Positions 22,309 through 24,609 of a stretch of 24,609 nucleotides of DNA are shown here, piece by piece. This stretch comes from JAAYVZ01 sp035403265. GTDB taxonomy: Bacteria > Acidobacteriota > Thermoanaerobaculia > Thermoanaerobaculales > Thermoanaerobaculaceae. A program made the position numbers and the translations under genes. Positions within the stretch are counted from its first letter, which is position 1. Each line of letters opens with the position of its first letter. Location of the stretch: positions 1 through 24,609 of the forward strand of contig DAONEV010000017.1 in assembly GCA_035403265.1 (NCBI GenBank), written 5' to 3'. The notes under the pieces were generated by a model. It was not told the origin of the DNA, did no database searches, and saw only the letters and a list, made by a program, of their open reading frames with translations.

Positions 22309-22826
22309 CGTTCCTCCACCCAAACGCGGACCAGGGTTCTGCCTGCCGTGACCCGCAGCACATCGCCCACAACCGTCTCGAGGTGGCGGACGAGAGGCTC
22401 GAGGTCGAGCTGATCTTCACGAATGTCGAGGGCGTCGAGGAGGGCGGTGGGCAGCTCGATCTCGATCGCATCGCGCCCCTTCCCGGTCACCTCCAGGAGC
22501 AGGGTGGGGTCATGCCGACGCACCAGGACGTCGGTCCCATCCTGGACAAACCGCGCCTCCCTCCCATCCGGCACACCCCGCACCCGTGCGAGCATCGCCC
22601 GGGTCTCGGCCGAGTCGAGATCCCAGTCGAGACGCACGTGGCGCGACCGGATCCGTTGGCAGTGCACGCCGTCGAGGACCGAGGCGATGAGAGGCAACGG
22701 AACCCGCATCGAGACTTCGACGGGCTCGCCTGGATCGGTGACCTGGAGGTTGAACCAGCGGTCCCCTGCCCGAGCCACGCCAGCCACCAGCGCCATTCCG
22801 ACCATCAACACCGCTCGTCCCCGCAT
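22305..22826 (-). CDS. exported protein of unknown function (paralogue of the downstream gene product)
   Basis: 173 residues from ATG 22826, with GGGAGG about 7 bases upstream. Residues 1-20 are a signal peptide (RAVLMVGMALVAGVARA|GD). The mature part has LQVTDPGEPVEVSMRVPLPLIASVLDG, then DVLVRRHDPTLLLEVTGKGRDAIEIELPTALLDALD, then DLEPLVRHLETVVGDVLRVTAGRTLVRVWVEE. The V-x-VPLPL element, the D-x-x-x-LV...GDVLRV strand and the VRVWVE ending match the neighbour's layout. The pair probably arose by duplication, and one copy gained a membrane anchor. A start/stop overlap couples their translation. No catalytic residues are evident; protein-protein interaction at the envelope is a guess. Confidence 0.75.
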   Translation of the reverse strand: MRGRAVLMVGMALVAGVARAGDRWFNLQVTDPGEPVEVSMRVPLPLIASVLDGVHCQRIRSRHVRLDWDLDSAETRAMLARVRGVPDGREARFVQDGTDVLVRRHDPTLLLEVTGKGRDAIEIELPTALLDALDIREDQLDLEPLVRHLETVVGDVLRVTAGRTLVRVWVEER

Positions 22827-22893
22827 CCTGCACCTCCCGGAGGTCCCACGTCATTAAACGTGTCGAGCGGGTTGAGGGTTCTCCTCAAACGCA

Positions 22894-22920
22894 CACGCAC
22901 CGGCGGGGGGCCGGTGCGTG
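22894..22920 (-). terminator. hairpin after the lipoprotein gene
   Basis: CACGCACCGG (22894-22903) and CCGGTGCGTG (22911-22920) form a perfect 10-bp stem with a 7-base loop, 25 bases past the minus-strand stop at 22945. Only a short T triplet follows on the minus strand. Confidence 0.6.
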
Positions 22921-22944
22921 AGAACTCGGGAAGGGTCTCCGGTA

Positions 22945-23412
22945 CTAGGGTATGCGGAAGGCAAAGCTCTGCTGCTGGCCATTGCCCAACTTCACGTCCA
23001 GAACGTAGACGCCGGTCTTCATCTCCTTGAGGAGCTTGCCCTTGAACATCTTGGTCTCACCCTTCAGCGGCCCAACCTGAAGGACGTCGTCGCCCACCGG
23101 CCGCGAGCTGTCCTCGACCCAGCGGCCTTCGGACTTGACGAACTGGCGCAGCTTGAAGGGCTTGTAGTCGCCGTTGAAGATGAAATAGGAATCGCGCCAC
23201 CTGACGGTCGCGGTCGGGTCCTCGAGAAAATAGGAGATCATGAAGCCTTCCGGCGTGAACTCGTCCTGCATCGCCACCGGCGGCCAGTCGATCAGCTTCT
23301 TGCCCGCCACCACGAAGGCGCCGGGCTTGTCCGGCTTGACCTCCTTGTCACAGCCCACAAGGGCAGCGGCCAGGGCGAGTACGGCACACACAACACTCAT
23401 ATTCCTGCGCAT
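22945..23412 (-). CDS. small lipoprotein of unknown function
   Basis: 155 residues from ATG 23412, with AAAGGAG about 10 bases upstream. A longer frame to 23499 exists but would bury the signal peptide. The N-terminus is a lipoprotein signal: charged MRRN, hydrophobic VVCAVLALAAALVG, lipobox LVGC with the lipidated Cys at residue 21, then DKEVKPDKPG. Asp at +2 would mark inner-membrane retention under the E. coli rule, which may not hold here. The mature domain is strand-rich and ends FKGKLLKEMKTGVYVLDVKLGNGQQQSFAFRIP, like a small beta-sandwich. I do not recognise a family. It diverges from the PafA-like gene. Confidence 0.8.
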   Translation of the reverse strand: MRRNMSVVCAVLALAAALVGCDKEVKPDKPGAFVVAGKKLIDWPPVAMQDEFTPEGFMISYFLEDPTATVRWRDSYFIFNGDYKPFKLRQFVKSEGRWVEDSSRPVGDDVLQVGPLKGETKMFKGKLLKEMKTGVYVLDVKLGNGQQQSFAFRIP

Positions 23413-23451
23413 CTTCGTGGGGCTCCTTTCCTCTCTGGGTTGCCCGTGCGG

Positions 23452-23467
23452 CGTGAATAATATCACG
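23452..23467 (-). promoter_or_regulatory. AT-rich core with flanking CGTGA/TCACG, candidate promoter/operator of the lipoprotein gene
   Basis: CGTGA and TCACG flank an AT-rich core in otherwise GC-rich DNA. On the minus strand the core reads TATTAT, five of six -10 matches, about 45 bases before the ATG at 23412. No clear -35 box is seen. The short palindrome around the -10 could be an operator. Confidence 0.35.
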
Positions 23468-23611
23468 GAGTCGAGAGGCTCCACGGACCATCGACTCACC
23501 GCCGGCGGCAGTGTCCCCGATTACCGAGTTGGTGGGTTGCGCCCTCGACCTGCCCGTCCGGAGTGTGGCAGGATGACCGCCGCCCTTGAGCGGCAGGGCC
23601 CCGGAGGGAAC

Positions 23612-24609
23612 GTGCGACGACTAGCGGCGATCCTAGTGACGATGGCGGCGGCGAGCCTGGTCTGGAGTGCGCCTGTCGCGGGCCCTGCGGTGCGGCTGGT
23701 CGTCTTCATCTCGGTCGACCAGTGCCGATCCGACTACCTGACACGCTTCTCCGATCACTACTTGCCACCCCATGTGAGCGGCAAGCCTGGAGGGTTCCGC
23801 CTCCTGGTGGTCGAAGGCGCGCACTACCGCGATGCTCACCACGCCCACCTGCCCACCACCACCGGCCCGGGTCACACCACCCTTGCCACCGGCGCCCCGC
23901 CGGCGTTGCACGGAATCGTCGGCAACCGTCTGTTCGACCGCGCCACCGGGAAGACCCGCCGCTGCGTCGAGGATCCGTCCGTTCAGACCGTCGGAGGCAA
24001 GGCCACGCCGGCGAGCCCGCGGAGCATCCTCGTCACCACGATCGGCGACGAGCTCAAGCTGGCCTCGGGCGGCCTCGCGAAGGTCGTGGCGGTGGCGATC
24101 AAGGACCGGGCCGCCGTGCCCCTGGCCGGCCACGCCGCCGATCTCGCCCTGTGGCTCGACGACGCCACCGGCAACTGGGTCACCTCCACCTTCTACCGAC
24201 CCGGCGGCACGTTGCCACGCTGGGTGGAGTCTCTCAACCAGGAGCACCGGCTCGATCGCTACGTCGGAAGGGCATGGGAGCCGCTGATGCCGAGGGACGC
24301 CTACCGCCAGACCCTCACCTTCGCGCACGCCGGGGGACCGGGCGATCCGTTGTTCTCCCACCGCCTACCGGCCACCACCACCGAGGACTACTACGACTCG
24401 TACGCCGCCTGGGGACCGGCCAACGACGAGGTGATCGAGGTCGCCAAGCGAGCGATCGCCGGCGAGCAGATGGGGAAGGACGAGGTCCCCGACCTGTTCC
24501 TGCTCAACCTCTCCACCAATGACTACGTCGGTCACACCTACGGCCCCAACTCGGCCGAGATCATGGACGTGTCGGTGCGCACCGACCGGGCACTGGCCGA
24601 GCTCTTCCG
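23612..24609 (+). CDS. PafA-like alkaline phosphatase / phosphodiesterase, 3' end off window
   Basis: 332 codons from GTG 23612 (GGAGG 4 bases upstream) to the window edge; the usual length is about 530-560, so the C-terminal 40% is missing. An in-frame ATG at 23573 is possible, but GTG gives a better signal peptide (MRRLAAILVTMAAASLVWSAPVA). SVDQCRSDYL has the first metal-binding Asp (Asp36). LPTTTGPGHTTLATGAPPALHGIVGN holds the nucleophile, most likely Thr84, in the PTxTxPGH form of PafA and nucleotide pyrophosphatases. LFLLNLSTNDYVGHTYGPNS supplies Asp/His metal ligands. The likely role is phosphomonoester hydrolysis in the periplasm. A phosphodiesterase role is possible because the residues that separate the two are not all visible. 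Confidence 0.88.
   Translation, partial: MRRLAAILVTMAAASLVWSAPVAGPAVRLVVFISVDQCRSDYLTRFSDHYLPPHVSGKPGGFRLLVVEGAHYRDAHHAHLPTTTGPGHTTLATGAPPALHGIVGNRLFDRATGKTRRCVEDPSVQTVGGKATPASPRSILVTTIGDELKLASGGLAKVVAVAIKDRAAVPLAGHAADLALWLDDATGNWVTSTFYRPGGTLPRWVESLNQEHRLDRYVGRAWEPLMPRDAYRQTLTFAHAGGPGDPLFSHRLPATTTEDYYDSYAAWGPANDEVIEVAKRAIAGEQMGKDEVPDLFLLNLSTNDYVGHTYGPNSAEIMDVSVRTDRALAELF

Noticed and set aside
22860..22890. ECF-type promoter (GAACC-N16-CGTT) before the paralogous pair on the minus strand
   Set aside because: The match is short and the binding preference of the local sigma factor is unknown. One such match is expected by chance in a few kilobases.

Overview
The window is GC-rich chromosomal DNA that is almost fully coding on both strands. 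GTG and TTG starts are frequent, and several genes share only the 1-4 bases of a stop/start overlap. The organism is diderm: there is an outer-membrane porin ending in Phe, a lipoprotein, TonB C-terminal-domain proteins, a murein tripeptide ligase and many Sec-type signal peptides. The gene mix (split F-ATPase operon with b and b', OprO/P-type porin, ECF sigma/TonB genes, PafA-type phosphatase, two-repeat secreted protein) fits a high-GC Acidobacteriota lineage. That placement is inference; a deltaproteobacterial-type genome cannot be excluded from this window alone. No tRNA, rRNA, CRISPR array, insertion sequence or phage gene was seen.

Layout. (1) 1-1163, minus: mpl, cut by the left edge, divergent from two secreted-protein genes on plus: a DUF1573 protein (1250-2293) and a two-repeat protein with a PH-like C-terminal region (2417-3289). 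Each of these two ends in a hairpin terminator. (2) 3402-9330, plus: a promoter, a short hairpin leader and a seven-gene ATP synthase operon (b', b, delta, alpha, gamma, beta, epsilon). The a and c genes are absent. An OprO/P-like porin follows (9490-10812). (3) 10813-11334: 522 bases with no convincing intact gene, but with two strong hairpins and a coding-like fragment. (4) 13021-11335, minus: a translationally coupled ECF sigma factor, membrane anti-sigma candidate and TonB_C protein. A dcp-type M3 metallopeptidase (13190-15307) diverges from it across a region with a perfect inverted repeat. (5) 15505-16794, plus: an unusual protein with a cytoplasmic GGDEF domain, one membrane span, a coiled coil and a periplasmic TonB_C domain. 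(6) 20069-16817, minus: rhomboid protease, DegT-family sugar aminotransferase and polyprenyl-phosphate sugar-phosphate transferase, probably one transcript for surface glycan work. (7) 20276-21695, plus: a DedA membrane protein and a degenerate receiver-PilZ protein. (8) 22826-21763, minus: a coupled pair of related exported/membrane-anchored proteins. (9) 23412-22945, minus: a small lipoprotein. (10) 23612 to the right edge: a PafA-like phosphatase/phosphodiesterase, cut by the window.

How they work together. The ATP synthase block is core energy metabolism and needs a and c subunits from elsewhere. Much of the rest is envelope biology: peptidoglycan recycling (mpl), porin, glycan initiation, intramembrane and periplasmic proteolysis, and secreted proteins. 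Two genes point to cyclic-di-GMP signalling: a diguanylate cyclase with an intact product-inhibition site, and a PilZ receptor. The most unusual features are the GGDEF-TonB_C fusion, the split ATP synthase operon, the sigma/anti-sigma/TonB_C triad and the palindromic repeat between the rhomboid and DedA genes.
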